Source: Amphiura filiformis
Lineage: Eukaryota > Echinodermata > Ophiuroidea > Amphilepidida > Amphiuridae
Direction of reading: 5' to 3'
Length of the DNA stretch: 64,000 bases
Assembly: GCF_039555335.1 (NCBI RefSeq)
Contig: NC_092640.1
Span: forward strand, 28,057,446-28,121,445
Made by a program: the position numbers and the translations under genes. Of the stretch, positions 25,066 through 37,851 are shown in pieces; position 1 is the first letter of the stretch; every line of letters begins with the position of its first letter. The notes below the pieces were generated by a model. The model had not been told where the DNA came from and did not search any database. It was given only the letters and a program-made list of their open reading frames with translations.

Positions 25066-26425
25066 TTGTCCCTATCTTTTTACCAAAGCAACTACGTAAA
25101 ACAACTTTAATTCCTATATATACTTTGTACAACTTTTTACCAAATAAGGTCATCAATTGTAAGATGTAAATCGTGCTTCATAAATTTTATTTGTATTTAC
25201 TTTTACTTCTGGTCTTTTAATGATAATGTATATTAATGTTGTACTTCTTTAAACAGTATTTTTAAAAGCATTGCAGTACGCACTTTTTACTGCAGGGTGC
25301 AGTTGGGGTGTGTGTGTGTCGTGTGGAGGGGTGGGTGGGTGGGGTGCATGTGTGTGATGAGGGTGTGTGGTGTGTATGTATGAGAGGGAGGGATGTTTAA
25401 AGAGTTGTGTTTATCTGTGATTTGTGGGATTTAAAAATCATTAGATGTGGGATGGGGGTGCGTATGAGAAGGTGGGATGTGTCTGTGATGGGAGGGCGTG
25501 TCAGTGTGTATTTTTTTAATATTATTTACGAGCAGTATTTGCACGATTAAGAGTCTTTCAAACATTCAGGTATATTTCTAATTCATTTTAATTTCAAATA
25601 TTATAATCAAGGTAGAAACATGAGATAAAAGGCAGCAGTGAACGAGCTTAGTATCAATACCACTCTCTGTACAAAGTCAATGGGGTTTCTTCATGATAAA
25701 AACGCCGCAAGTCAAAAACGCATCTTTGGCAAAAATTAGAAATTGGCAGGCAAGTTTTTCTCACCCAACATTTTAAAGCAAATCTTTGCTTGATATGTAG
25801 CCGATGTTTCTATCTTGAGGCAAGTCGGAGCTTTAGGTCATATTTTTACCAGTTTGGGTAATTTTGCTTAAATAATACAGTTTATTTCTGCAGAGTAAAA
25901 GTCTACATTGATACAGGAAAAGAGTCAAGGAAGCCATTGGTTATTTTTATATTTTCATATGTATTGCAGTTTATATTGAGTTATAATAAATAATAGGGTC
26001 AAAACGAAAGTTTTCGCTATTTCCCTTCTCCCAGTGAAAATCATGCACATGGGGGAAAGATAATAATACGTATTACAATGAGCATTGGGATCTCATGTAT
26101 TGAACCCATACCTTTCCCTCTGAGTGTGGGCTTTTCTCAATATTTGAGCACAAACACTGCTATAGTTCAGGCACTTCTCCGACTACGCTTTCATTTATAT
26201 TTTGGTGCAATGTACAACGGGTAATTAACACGTTTACATAATAAACCATAATTCACATTATAAACCCATATAATTAAGTCAATAATTCTGGAAAATTGTG
26301 CCATTTTAATATAATAATTATTTTTTATTGTTTTTATATTTGTCAACTTATAAACTCACAGTCTTGTATAAATGTGGCTAGTTTGTTAAATTAAAAGCGT
26401 TGACTTGGATTGTTCTAACCAAAAC
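25066..26425 (+). other. 3' flank of gene 1, first copy
   Basis: Probable 3' UTR then flank. GT/GGGTG-rich low complexity at 25310-25510. AATAAA at about 25986 is a possible poly(A) signal, but it is not conserved in the other copy. Confidence 0.4.
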
Positions 26426-26571
26426 AATAAGCCTTTTTGAAATATGGCGGCAAAGGAGAGGGCGTACTTTGAAGTAAGTAATCTTTTGTCAGTTGAGAAG
26501 CATACAAAATATTACTCACTTTAAAGTACGCCCTCTCCTTTTGTGGCCGCCATATTTCAAAAAGGCTTATT
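26426..26571. mobile_element. Foldback MITE present only in the first copy
   Basis: Arms of about 60 bp (aataagcctttttgaaatat ... and complement) round a 26-bp loop, TA at both edges. The other copy has an uninterrupted caaaacaattata at 39186-39198. Confidence 0.8.
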
Positions 26572-26695
26572 ATTTTTATGAAAATTATACAACGAGTTGA
26601 TTGGCTCGCCAACTAAACTATTTAAAACTCATTTCGTCTGTCTTGATTTAAAACAACTTTAATGATATTCAAGTGGTCTGATTAAGAACGGTAAA

Positions 26696-26923
26696 ACGTC
26701 TATGGATCCTTGTTTCAAGATAGGGCACATTATACCCAGATATAAAGGGACGTAAACCTATATATATATAATAACGCAACCTAAACCAATGTTGACGTTC
26801 TTTATTTCAGGATAAGGTATATACTTTATCCAGGGTTTAGGTTGGTATTATTTTAGGTTTACGCCGCTTTATATCGGAATATAATGTGCCCTATCTTAAA
26901 ATAAGGCTCCATAAACGTATAAC
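26696..26923. mobile_element. Foldback element
   Basis: Inverted arms: caagatagggcacattata, gggacgtaaacct, caacctaaacc against their complements. Counterpart at 39342-39520. Confidence 0.65.
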
Positions 26924-27078
26924 CTGTCTTGATTAGACCAGTTGAATCTCTACACAGACTTGTTGGAGACTGCTTTCAGGAACGTCAGCTGGTAGTCAAC
27001 CATATGTATGAGGAGATTTTCATTATACTTTTACAGAACTGAGGTGGATTTTACTAACATTGAAAGTCCTTTTAAAGG

Positions 27079-27496
27079 CTCGGATAGCGACGTTTTCACG
27101 TATTTTTGTGGGCCCTGAGAGCACATCAGATTATCGAATTGCGTTTTAAATACGAGGAATGTCCTTCTGATATCAAATAATTTAGATTTTTTGAAATTCG
27201 AGATTTTTATGGCAAAGGATTAAAACTTAATATTTTTGAAATTTAACAGTCCTCGAAGTAAATTGTATAAAACTAATGATATGTACATAAAGTGTATTTT
27301 GCTGTAGATTGGATGAAAAGCCGTCCATCATAATTAAAATAATGAAAATCTTAACATTTCGTATTGAAGATATAGATCTTTCCCAAAAACACCAACAGAA
27401 TGTAGGTCTTTTCGGGACAAAATGTATATCTTCAATAAGAAATGTCAAAATCATCCCAGCTACATACACTTTAAGTACATGTTATTAGATTTATAA
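27079..27496. mobile_element. Large foldback element cut by the assembly gap
   Basis: Matches 39691-40138 and ends at N. The left arm and loop are present; most of the right arm is lost in the gap. Confidence 0.75.
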
Positions 27497-27696
27497 NNNN
27501 NNNNNNNNNNNNNNNNNNNNNNNNNNNNNNNNNNNNNNNNNNNNNNNNNNNNNNNNNNNNNNNNNNNNNNNNNNNNNNNNNNNNNNNNNNNNNNNNNNNN
27601 NNNNNNNNNNNNNNNNNNNNNNNNNNNNNNNNNNNNNNNNNNNNNNNNNNNNNNNNNNNNNNNNNNNNNNNNNNNNNNNNNNNNNNNNNNNNNNNN
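27497..27696. other. Assembly gap, exactly 200 N
   Basis: A round 200-N run, as used for gaps of unknown size. The sequence on its left matches 40138 and that on its right matches 14910. Confidence 0.98.
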
Positions 27697-27860
27697 GCAC
27701 CGATAGCTTTATCGGACAAAACTAAATGTGGCCCTATAATTGTATGGAGAATATGGACCGTCTACATAATGGGGTTTGCATGTTGTTCCTTAAAAGCTTC
27801 TGTAGATGTTTTTATCCATAACATGGATGTAAATTCCTTTGCAACACGTTTTCTCTACAG

Positions 27861-28115
27861 ATTATTTGAAACCAGAAATATACTGTGAAGCGGGCTTCAG
27901 CTATCAGATAGATATTTATGACGATAGCAGAGAGGTATATTGGGACTTGCCTGGGACGTACGACAACTCAGAAGAATATACTAATGGGGACGTTACTGTT
28001 TGGTGTAACCCGCCATCTGGAACGTCCTTTTCAGAGGGTACAAGAACAGTACTGTGCAAAGCAATTGACGAATCAGGCAACGATGCAAATTGCACTTTTG
28101 ATGTTCTTATTACAA
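27861..28115 (+). CDS. Second copy: HYR 1 exon
   Basis: 255 nt, intact, phase 1-1; same protein as 15075-15329. Confidence 0.85.
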
Positions 28116-31100
28116 GTAAGATGTGTTTAACATTTTTTCTATTGACCCAACCTGACATAGCAATACAGCCTGATATAGTTTGCGGTTTTCCTCTGAAAAT
28201 AATAAGTGTTGACTTATGCAGAATAGAAGGAATAGGGGGGGGGGGTCCTGGTTAAAGGTATGCGGGACTCGTGCCACGGTTTGGGGAAATTTCAGTGGCG
28301 ACCAAATCGCCCAATTAAGACAAATTTGGATGCATTTTGGGTGTTTTTGTGAAACATTGGTATACTGTTGGGTAGCAAAAAGTATAGAGAAAGTCAGCAT
28401 CCAAAAGTCTGCGTGGCACATTCCCATACAAAGGTTTTCGAAGATCCTCTCCCGGTGGGGGGGGGGAGCATTTCCACAATATAAAATTAGGAACAGCAAA
28501 AGTTAAAACAAAATAATATAATTGCTCTTTCCAAAGGTCCGTCCGTGAACGCCGAGAAAGGCCATCAAGTCTGGGTTTGGTATATGGCAGTGATGAAGCG
28601 CCCATGACCATGATGACCATCGAAATCCTTTGTGAAGAAATCGACACTACGTCATCTTCAATGTGCACATTCGCTATTTGAGCATGCGCATTAAGGATGT
28701 GATGATTGATGTATGTCTTGTTTCTTTGCAAAATATATAGGAATTACCAAATCTGTAGGCAGAACCTCAAAGTTCAGACCTTTACATTTTACCAATCACG
28801 TTATAATATATCAATGTCTTACCTAATTCTAACTTTAACAGAGGATGAAGTTCCTGAAATCAACTGTATTGGAGACCTAACACGGTCAGCTGCTACCGGA
28901 GAGAGATTTGCTGTGGTGTCGTATCCGGAGCCCAATGTTTTCAATGCTAATTCATTTTCATGTTGGCCTGCATCAGGCTCAAACTTTAATATTGGTGATA
29001 CGGTCGTGACGTGTCAAGCGTGGAAAAATTCAGTATCTGCACGGTGCCAGTTTAATGTCTATGTTCGAGGTATGTCATTTTGCATTTAACCTCTGTGGTG
29101 TTGCCAAAACAAAGAACTCGCTGACAGTTCCGATATTTTCAAGAGTAAAATACTTGATTGGGTGGAATTGAATTGTTATTATTTTCCATGCAGCAAACAA
29201 AATAAAACCGAAACAAATCAAGGTGAGTGAAACACCCTGTGAAACACTTATCAACCTTGCATCATTACGAATTCTATAATGCCATAGCTAATTGCTGAAA
29301 CTTTTACATATAGGCCAATGAATAAGCTGAATACCATATTATAAATTTAGCATTAGCTGACTATAAACTAAACACCATAAAACCTTTCAAAACAGTCATT
29401 TTGGTGTAAAGAATGGCCCTGTCAATTTTACCGCAACATGTGAGTCTTACTCCATCTTTTAACCATGATGTGGATCTCTAACACATTTCAGATTTAGAAA
29501 ACCCACCATAATTTGCCCGGATTACTTCAGAATCGCTACCGCATATCAGGCATCGTATAACCAAGTTTGGTGGGGCCAACCAGACGCTACGGATAACTCC
29601 GGTATGGTCCGTCAGTGGTGCGATCCAGACCCAGGATCGATCCTTTATATAGGTGATCACATCATTGTGTGTTATGCCGAGGATAACCATGGCAACCAGG
29701 AATCGTGTTCTTTTGGCGTAGAAGTTTTAGGTAAGAAACTTAACCAAAAATAGTTGAAATTTTGGATGAAATTGTCCTCTTGTATGATTTTTTAGGTTGA
29801 GTATTTTCAACCATTTTTGATGAAGATTTCTAAAAGTTGGTTAAAATCCATAAAAATGGCATTCCTAGATATTTATGTGTGTGGTCAAAATCATGATTTT
29901 TTTTTATAATCTTCTAAAAACTAAGCATTTTTTTACATTATTCTAACGTCACAATATGTCAATTTTTTTTTAAATTTGTATACTTTTATATGGCTACTTT
30001 AGACCAACAATTTTGCAGTTATGATGCCCAATTGTTTCCAGAATTCTAGAATTAATACAAACCTTTCAGTCGTAGGCTATAGGGTATCAAATAGAATTTT
30101 TAATATTGGGTCAAATTGAGAGGTCTTTTTTTACGAAAAGAAATGTTAGTACTCTTAATCTACAAAAATTTGAAACAACAAAAGCATGTCTACTGTACTC
30201 ATTCGAAAAATACTGGCTTGTAACGCCATCATATAGGGCCATTGATAAAAAAGTTTAAAAAAAAGGCAAAAAAACAAAACAAAAAAAACACAATTTCATT
30301 ACCATGTATAAAGCATGATGTATAAAACATAAACTGATCCCGCCTGCAATTTGCGGTCCAGGGCCACAGTGCTATATCGGACATCCAATAGTCTTTAATG
30401 GAAGTCAGCAGCCTCAGCCCTGCGGGGCTTGCGGCATTTATGTTTTAGCATCGTGGTCCTAGACCACAAATTGCGGACGAAATTAAATCATATTTGCGCC
30501 ATGATAACGTAGTGACCAAGGTCTTATGCGTTCCATGCATGTTAACATTGACTCTCTACCATTTTCAGATAATGAGCCTCCGTCAATCTCATGTCCCGGA
30601 CGAAAAGTTCGATCAATGGATTGGGATCAAGATAACGCCCAAATTTGGTTTCTTGGAGAGGTACAGGCATGGGACAATTCTGAGTATCAACCGATAATAG
30701 AGTGCAACCCGCGTGAAGGGTATTTCTCTATGGGAGAGACTGAGGTTGAATGTACAGCCACAGACCAAGCCGGTAACGAACGTGGTTGCAAGTTTGGGGT
30801 TAACGTGTATGGTAAGTGACACACTTAAGAACATGCTCATCTGTATACACAGTTCTTTAAACCCATATGCATCAACATGCATAGAATGAACTTTGGGCGT
30901 GCTGGTTGCAAACACTCGTGCTCCACAACTTCAGGCTAACTTTTAAGCTATGCTTGTTGAATGGCGCAGTTATTGAGCCTTAGGGATGAGATCTTTTCTG
31001 AATAATATTGACATTATGGTTTATTTGCAGTTAAGTTGAGATCTCGATTTTGGTACCAAGGTAAACAGAGAACTAGAATCATTCAAAATTAAGGTACGAG

Positions 31101-34100
31101 GACCCGTGCTAGTCACGTAAAACGTTTTGTTTATGCACAAGACACACAGGGCATGATCAAATGTGACAAACATACATTTATAGAACGTACCAAAGTGACT
31201 TCGCAATTGAGAGAGAGAATTGAAAATGTAGGACACGTGTAAATATCTGTTTTGTATGACAACACAAAGAGTGATGTTATTGTTGGCCTAATTTCATGGT
31301 GTTACTTGAAGGGGCGACTCCATTTGAAATATACACTCCCTGTGTGTGAGATTAAGATCATATCATCCATATAGCGGGTGTATGGATTTCAACTGCAATA
31401 GTAAATAGCCCAATGTTGGTGGAATGATTTACTGAGTAATGGAAATATCTTGAAATAGAAGTGGCAATATTATTCAACTATATATTCCCCATCCATGATA
31501 ATGTTGATCTCATTTACCATTTACAGATAGCCAACAACCAACCATCGTGTGTCCATCCGATATCTACGCCAAACGTGACCCGGACGAAGCAGGCACAAAT
31601 GTAGATTGGGCAGTCCAGGGGTGGGACAATGCTGACGACTCACCAGATGTAAACTGTAGACCTGACCAGCAACATGTATTCCTGTTTGGCACAACGACAG
31701 TAAGCTGTGTAGCCGCAGATGAGTCAAATAATCGTGGTTTTGTCAATTCAACGTGGAAGTCACCGGTGAGTTGTTCTCTTCTCATCATTGAATATTCTCC
31801 TTCACACTTCGGTCCAATTTACATACTTAATACTCACGGAGATTGAAAACCAAGGCCGGGCGTAGCCGCTGCCTCGCCTGTTTTGCATCAACATTTCTTG
31901 ATCGATACAAATAAAAAATTGTATAAAAAGGAGTGCAAGTATTGAGTGAATGTTCTTAGTCATTCAGTAGTTTCAAACAGAGTTTGGAATTAAATCTAAT
32001 ACTGGAACTTCCTTTTTGCAACTATTGCGATGTTGCGTCTGGAACCACCAGACTTCATCAGGCAACTGACCCGCAGAGCTGGTCACGTGATAGACGGCTG
32101 GGTATCGTGACCAGCCCAGCGGGTTGAAGCCTGATGAAGCCTGGTGGTTCCAGGCGCAGCGTCGCAATAGTTGCAAAAAGCAAGTTCCAGTATTAGATTT
32201 AATTCAAACTCTGAATGCAAGCATTATTGGAAGAAAGGAGAAGCATCCGGTTGAAAAGTACGTTTTGCTGCGGCATAAAAGCGAAAACGAAGTAGATAAG
32301 AAGACGACTAACGATAGCAACGAATTTTAACAGAGATAAAAAAATCCTACACATTTGAGTTTTAAATAACCACGCATAATGTGTCCATTTACCATGTTTT
32401 ACCAAGTTTAGGCTAGAAGATAATCATAAAAACATTATACCTAAAAACTAGTGAATGGTCCGTCGTCAAACGTGTAATTTGTAATTTTTCGTGATCATCA
32501 TTTATCGTGTTATTGTTACCTTTCTTAACAGATCATGATGTTGCTACCATAACTTGTCCTGATGATATCGAAATAGAAACCATCGCAGGAGACAATTATA
32601 ACGTGGCTAAGTGGACAACACCAGTGTACACAGTAGACAATAATATACAAGGACAGTATTTTGTAATTACGATTCGGGTAGCCAATTCAACATTGGCTCT
32701 CAGATGGTGGAATGCACTGTCACATTGGAGAATGGGATATCGTCTGGATGTTCATTCTTTGTTCGAGTAATTGGTAAGTTTATTCCGGAAGAATGTTTGG
32801 TAAACAAATCTTTGGAACAAAAGGTTTGAAAGTGTTTTGGCATGCCTGAAATGTACTGAACACATTTGGCTTGGACTGCCCTCTTAAAGGTGTCAGGCAT
32901 TTTTGGTATGGGTCAATTACGGTCAAACAGGGGGTCAAAATTGTAAATTATCCCAATTCCTTTTAAAAGTATACCAAATTACTTGCCTGATCAAAAAGTT
33001 ATAGTTTGTCCTATATGCGACCTTTGGCGAGCTATGGTCAGAAACGTAAAATGACCACCAGGATGTACAGGACATACAGACTTAAGCGAGTGTGAGTTAC
33101 ATGCTATAAATTAAAGTGATCTAACACTTGAAATGCTTCTGTGGTGCTTCTATACACAGATAACGAAGATCCAACAATACAGTGTCCGGCCAATCAAATC
33201 ATCTTAAGTGAGAACGGAGACCCAGTTACAGTTAACACTGACGGACCAACCTATGATGACAATTCCGGTGCTGTCACTATGTATTGCAGCCCTCACCTAA
33301 GCACAACAGCATTCGACATTGGGTTATGGGAGATTACTTGTGAAGCGGTGGATAGGAGCGGAATAAAGCCGAATGTACTTTTGGCATCAATATTGTAGCT
33401 GCAGGTGAGATATGTTGTATTGTAAGCTAAGGACCGGAGTCTAAACATCGATTATCAGCTCACTGTTGTATAGCACCATCGATTCAGGAGGGGGATGTCC
33501 AAGTTTCAAGCTGAACCCCAACTAAAATTACTTTTGGATGGTGTTTGCTGTTCCACTTATAGGCTATGAACTGTGAGAGAAGCACTAGTGTTACTTACGA
33601 ACTCATTAATTTTTTTTTCATCTCATGTCTCTGGGATCGCTTTTAAGCGGTAAAACCACTTAGGTTGATAAATTATTGTTACAGGCCATTTATATATTTT
33701 TTTCTGTTTTTGTTTCTAGCATCAAGCGATCCCTGTGAGGGAGACACAAATCAATGCAACGGTAGAGGGGTCTGTTTAACAACAAGCACAGCAAGTAAAC
33801 AGTATACATGTTCCTGTTTTGAAGGTTGGACTGGACAATTCTGCCAAGGTAGCGTTTAATGCTTCTCTATCTTAATTTCTCTTCTTCGGTGCTTTCTCTT
33901 CATAAATGGCATAGTGGCGCAGCGGCAACTTCAACTCACGGTCGCGGGGTAGCACGAGGTCGTGGGTTCGAAACAATGTAGCGCCAACCTGTTGTATGAG
34001 AGGAGCTGCGCTACGATCGGGCGAAATGATTTTGATGCATCGCAAAGACAGCGGAATAAATTGTTAATGTTATACCCGTTAAATAACAGAAATTAAGTTA

Positions 34101-37100
34101 AAAGTTATTTATTAAAAAAACTTTTTGCCACGACACAGGTCTTCATTTAGACTAACATCACTGCTAAGAATTGTGCTGACTTGGAACATTTAGAATCCTG
34201 AATATTTTGTGTACTTTATATAGAAACGTAAAAGCATTGCACTAATACCATTTACTTGCATGCTTTTGTGTTCTCGTCTAGACATTATCACAAGGTATTA
34301 TTTCAATTTCTCTGTTCAGATACTGACTATCAGGACCCATGTGAAGGTCCTGGTGCAGATGGCGACTACAACTGGCAGTGTAATCAGAAAGGCACTTGTA
34401 TAACGACAGATATTACTCTTGGGGAGTATACGTGTGAATGCTATGACGGCTGGATTGGAGACCGCTGCGAAGGTAAACACACCAAACGGTATAGGCCTAT
34501 ATTGCATGTTGCAGAGTCATTGCATGCGTGATCGTGAATCATCCGATTGGGGTGGGGATTGTGGTATTCGGTTTGCTTGAGCAGGAATCAACCGTTTCAC
34601 GGTAATGTCAATGGGATATTTCAAAATCGTTACTTCATTTAGGAGCACGTGCGCCCTGCTAATATTACGCTGTGATACTGGCATGTTTGATAGCACCCGC
34701 AAAGCATGGCATTAATTCTCGGATTAAAACCTTTCAGAGGTCTTAACTGATACAGGCCTATTATCTGCAATGTCTTGAGCTTTTTATTATTTAAAACTAA
34801 AACTGCCCTATAACCTTTTTTTTTATATTGAAGAACAAGTTGAAATAAAATTTCACATTTCTAGTAACTTGATTGCTTTCAATATCTTTGCTCGTCCATG
34901 TGCAGAAAGTGAAAACGAGAATAGTGAAAGCACTACTGCTGTTGCAGGAGATGGTAATGGAGGCGATGGAAACGGCGATATTGACCGAGAGAACAGTGCA
35001 CAATCTGGACTCAACACAGGTAATATTAATATTTGCATCTCGATTACACATGCTGTTAGTATATATCTCTCAAGTATGTGGCTAAGGTTCTAATAAGCGC
35101 TATTTATGGATTCTTTAAATAGTTCTGGTTTTAGTTTAGTGGTTTAAACCTTTGATCACAACACAAACATTTGCGTACCTGGGATTTTCAGTCGACACTT
35201 CGACTTTCATCAACAGACTGGCAACCCAAATTAGAGGTCAGTGACCTTTCCGGCACTTGACCCCAAAACCGGGTCGTAGACTCTAGGTAGCTTGTATCGG
35301 CCCGTCTCTGTTCAGGGATGGCTGGTTCACTCTGAATCAGCTCCTAAATCTATTCAAAGGCACAGCTGGTACATATAATATACTTTTCTATTCTCTATTT
35401 CAGACAATGGTATAAAGATATTTTTTAACATTTTCTGAAGGCACACAATGATTTTACATAGTGTTACTTCCTTTGTATCGGTGTACATTATTTGGAGATT
35501 ATTATTTTTTTTGAAAGATGCGAGTCATTTTGTTAACGGAAACACCACACATTTATATTGGTTCTGAAGTAATATACCGAATGAGTTCTTGACACTTTCA
35601 TGCTGACCAACTTTACATAAAAATATTAATGCATAATTCATTTTGTTTATTTATTTCAGCGATCGTAGCTGGAGGAGCATCAGGAGGACTGCTAATTGTG
35701 ATAATAATCTTAGTGGCTATCATAGCGTGTTTCGTTGTTAAAGGCCGAAGGTAAGGACATTTTAAAGAAAATTATTGATACATTTGTTTCACTGTTACTC
35801 GCCGATATAAGGAAATAAACATAGAAGACTGATAAACAGCACCACTTGAACTACACCCATTATGTAGTAGCATTTGGAAAAAGATTTTGGTATATCTTAG
35901 CTTATCTTGTATTTTGCGCCGTTAGCAAGCTGTAGGAAACATATCATAGAACCATTATATTTACATTCGAATTTTTATAATGATGTCATTGTATTATGAG
36001 GTAGTTGATCTTGTAAGAAAACTAGGTTTGATATCGCTCCCCTTGGAGGTTGAGCTAGTATTTTAAAATTCACACTCATCCTGTGGAACATGGCAAATAT
36101 TTCTAACATCGTCATAGGGGTACTATGTGACCTCATCAAGAATAGTTGGAAAGTTTTTCAATGTTCATATCGTGTTGCATATCAATGTATAGCTAATTTA
36201 TTCCCTTTGCAATGACACCACATTTGAAACAATCAGCTGATTCACTGCTGAGTACACGTTATGAATGTAGCGGGCCTTAAACAGAATGTGCCAAATTGAC
36301 CATTATTCTGTGCACAAACAACACTAGTGACTAAAATCAATAGCGGGGGAAAACCATACGCAACCACAACAGTCAGGCACCTCCTCCTCATGCTGCACAC
36401 CAGCCTGGTCACATGTTGCTGTGTGATGGCATTCCATTCTTCAACCAGAATTCGTCGCAGGTCATTCAATGTCATTGCATTGCATGGCTACTCTGACACG
36501 CACATTACGACCAAGCGGGTCCCACAAGTGTTCAATCGGATTGAGGTCTGGGCTGATGGCAGGCTGAGGCTATTCCATTAGCTCTACTCCCATATTCTGT
36601 AGGTAGTCGTTGACAACCCTGGCACTGTGTTGGCGACCGTTGTCATCTTGGAAGATTGCATTAGGTCACAGATTGTGAAGATACGGGCTTGCAGCTTGCT
36701 GCACAAAGTAATGGCCAATTTGGCATATCTGTTTGAGACACCACTACTCAGCCGTGAAAAAATGGTTGTTTCAAATGTGGTGCCATTGTAAACGGGGTTA
36801 AGTAGCTATCTATTGATATGCAACACGATATCATGTCACAAATAATCTGAGATATAAATGTTTGAAAAAACTTTCCAAACTTTTGTTGAGGAGGTTATTT
36901 AAAATGAATTAGCCAAATACGGCTCTTTTTTAGGTTCGCAATGAACTCATAAGGCAGCTCCATTTGCATTTCATATACCGTCTGAGAAAGGTTCAACCAG
37001 AGATTTTGCCTCAACAAGTGCAATTAATTTATTTGAGTAATTTTATGGTGTTTTCATGTATATCTTATATGTTTTTTATGTCTTTTAATGTAAACATTGC

Positions 37101-37851
37101 AAATGTAATATTTCATGTAATTTGGCCTACGGGCCACGAATTTGAAATAAATTTAATCTGAATCTGAATCTTCCACAGAGGGATAGAGTTGGTTCCATTT
37201 GAAATTCATTCTCCCAAAATCTTCCACAGGTGGAATGTGGACGGAAAGAAAATGCAAGTACAAGCTCGTTTCTGTCTGGGTAAAAGTGAGATGGACCAGA
37301 TGGTAGATTGTAAATGTTACAGAATGAAGACTCATGTATAAATTATATGTATTTTCTTATCATTACATAGGTCTAAACCATCAGAGAGAACACTGTCCAC
37401 TCATCCCTTAGCTGCATCCAATGGTAGTCAACCTGAAAACGGCAAATCACCTTCAGTAAAGAAGGACGGACTTGAGAATCCAAGTTATTCCTCCCACATT
37501 GATAGCCGGTATTCCCACGCACTTCCAACGATATCGCAACCCACAGCTCCTCCAAATATGCCACCGCCAGCGTATACTCCAATGGCGGCTACAACCGGCA
37601 AGAAAATCCCGCCAAGATTGCCAAGCACGAACCCGTCTGCTCTTTACCAAGGTGGATCTGTAATGTACAGCAGAGGTGGATCGGTAGCCACATATGGTGG
37701 ATATGAACGGCCTGATATTAATGGTGGAAATCAGCCAAACCAATCGTATGATAACACTTTGTATGAAACCAATGTTTACGAGGAACTTGACGAAGTCACG
37801 TTAAACCCACCACAGTATGAAGAGCCTGAATATATGGATGTCGAAGGCTAA
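27861..37851 (+). CDS. Second copy of gene 1, 3' part (12 exons, HYR1 to tail), broken by single-base indels
   Basis: Twelve exons in the same order, phase and spacing as gene 1 exons 6-17, with introns and intronic repeats also nearly identical. The signal peptide and first four EGF exons are absent; the copy begins right after the 200-N gap. Four HYR exons (3, 5, 6, 7) are each one base short, while EGF, linker, transmembrane and tail exons are intact. The tail here is the better reference: 481 nt, one frame, stop TAA at 37849. Few amino-acid differences from gene 1 (for example M to I, I to L, D to E in the tail). Most likely the other haplotype of the same locus; a real partial duplicate or pseudogene is the alternative. 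Confidence 0.8.
28842..29069 (+). CDS. Second copy: HYR 2 exon
   Basis: 228 nt, intact, same protein as 16039-16266. Confidence 0.85.
29492..29730 (+). CDS. Second copy: HYR 3 exon, one base short
   Basis: 239 nt instead of 240; an A/G run near 29496-29502 lost a base (tagaaaaccc against tagagaaaccc). Read literally, this brings a TAA within the first eight codons. Confidence 0.75.
30569..30811 (+). CDS. Second copy: HYR 4 exon
   Basis: 243 nt, intact, same protein as 17764-18006. Confidence 0.87.
31527..31765 (+). CDS. Second copy: HYR 5 exon, one base short at a different place
   Basis: 239 nt. The G run that is short in gene 1 is full length here (VQGWDNADDS reads through), but a T run at about 31738-31741 has four T where gene 1 has five, shifting the end of the exon. 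Confidence 0.75.
31978..32213. mobile_element. Foldback MITE, second copy
   Basis: Same element and position as 19173-19409. Confidence 0.75.
32532..32773 (+). CDS. Second copy: HYR 6 exon, one base short
   Basis: 242 nt instead of 243; GG at 32651-32652 where gene 1 has GGG. Otherwise the same module, with one Ser to Asn change. Confidence 0.75.
33160..33404 (+). CDS. Second copy: HYR 7 exon, one base short
   Basis: 245 nt instead of 246; a T is missing just after 33360 (agcggaat against agcgtgaat). Confidence 0.75.
33720..33848 (+). CDS. Second copy: EGF 5 exon
   Basis: 129 nt, intact, identical protein to 20917-21045. Confidence 0.85.
34320..34472 (+). CDS. Second copy: EGF 6 exon
   Basis: 153 nt, intact, identical protein to 21523-21675. 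Confidence 0.85.
34906..35019 (+). CDS. Second copy: linker exon
   Basis: 114 nt, intact, same Asn/Gly/acidic linker as 22110-22223. Confidence 0.8.
35660..35750 (+). CDS. Second copy: transmembrane exon
   Basis: 91 nt, intact, same helix as 22873-22963. Confidence 0.87.
36131..36894 (-). mobile_element. Tc1/mariner remnant, second copy
   Basis: Same insertion as 23341-24115, differing by a few bases. Confidence 0.85.
37371..37851 (+). CDS. Second copy: cytoplasmic tail exon, intact
   Basis: 481 nt in one frame, about 160 residues. In order: R-S-K start, basic/Ser-rich stretch, NPSY (37477-37488, NPxY type), PPNMPPPAY, KKIPPRLPS (37600-37626, fits the class I SH3 ligand K-x-x-P-x-x-P), Gly/Tyr-rich section, YDN, YEEL, YEEP and terminal YMDVEG. 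Confidence 0.87.

Larger units (their letters stand above)
14910..27496. repeat. Left-contig block repeated at 27697-40138
   Basis: 12.6 kb colinear with the right contig's first 12.4 kb, near identity through the gene and its introns, more divergent beyond 25300. See the finding on false duplication. Confidence 0.9.

Noticed and set aside
27861-37851. A second, independent EGF/HYR gene or pseudogene in tandem
   Set aside because: The block ends coincide with contig ends, upstream exons are missing exactly at the gap, and introns match. Treated as the other haplotype unless reads show otherwise.
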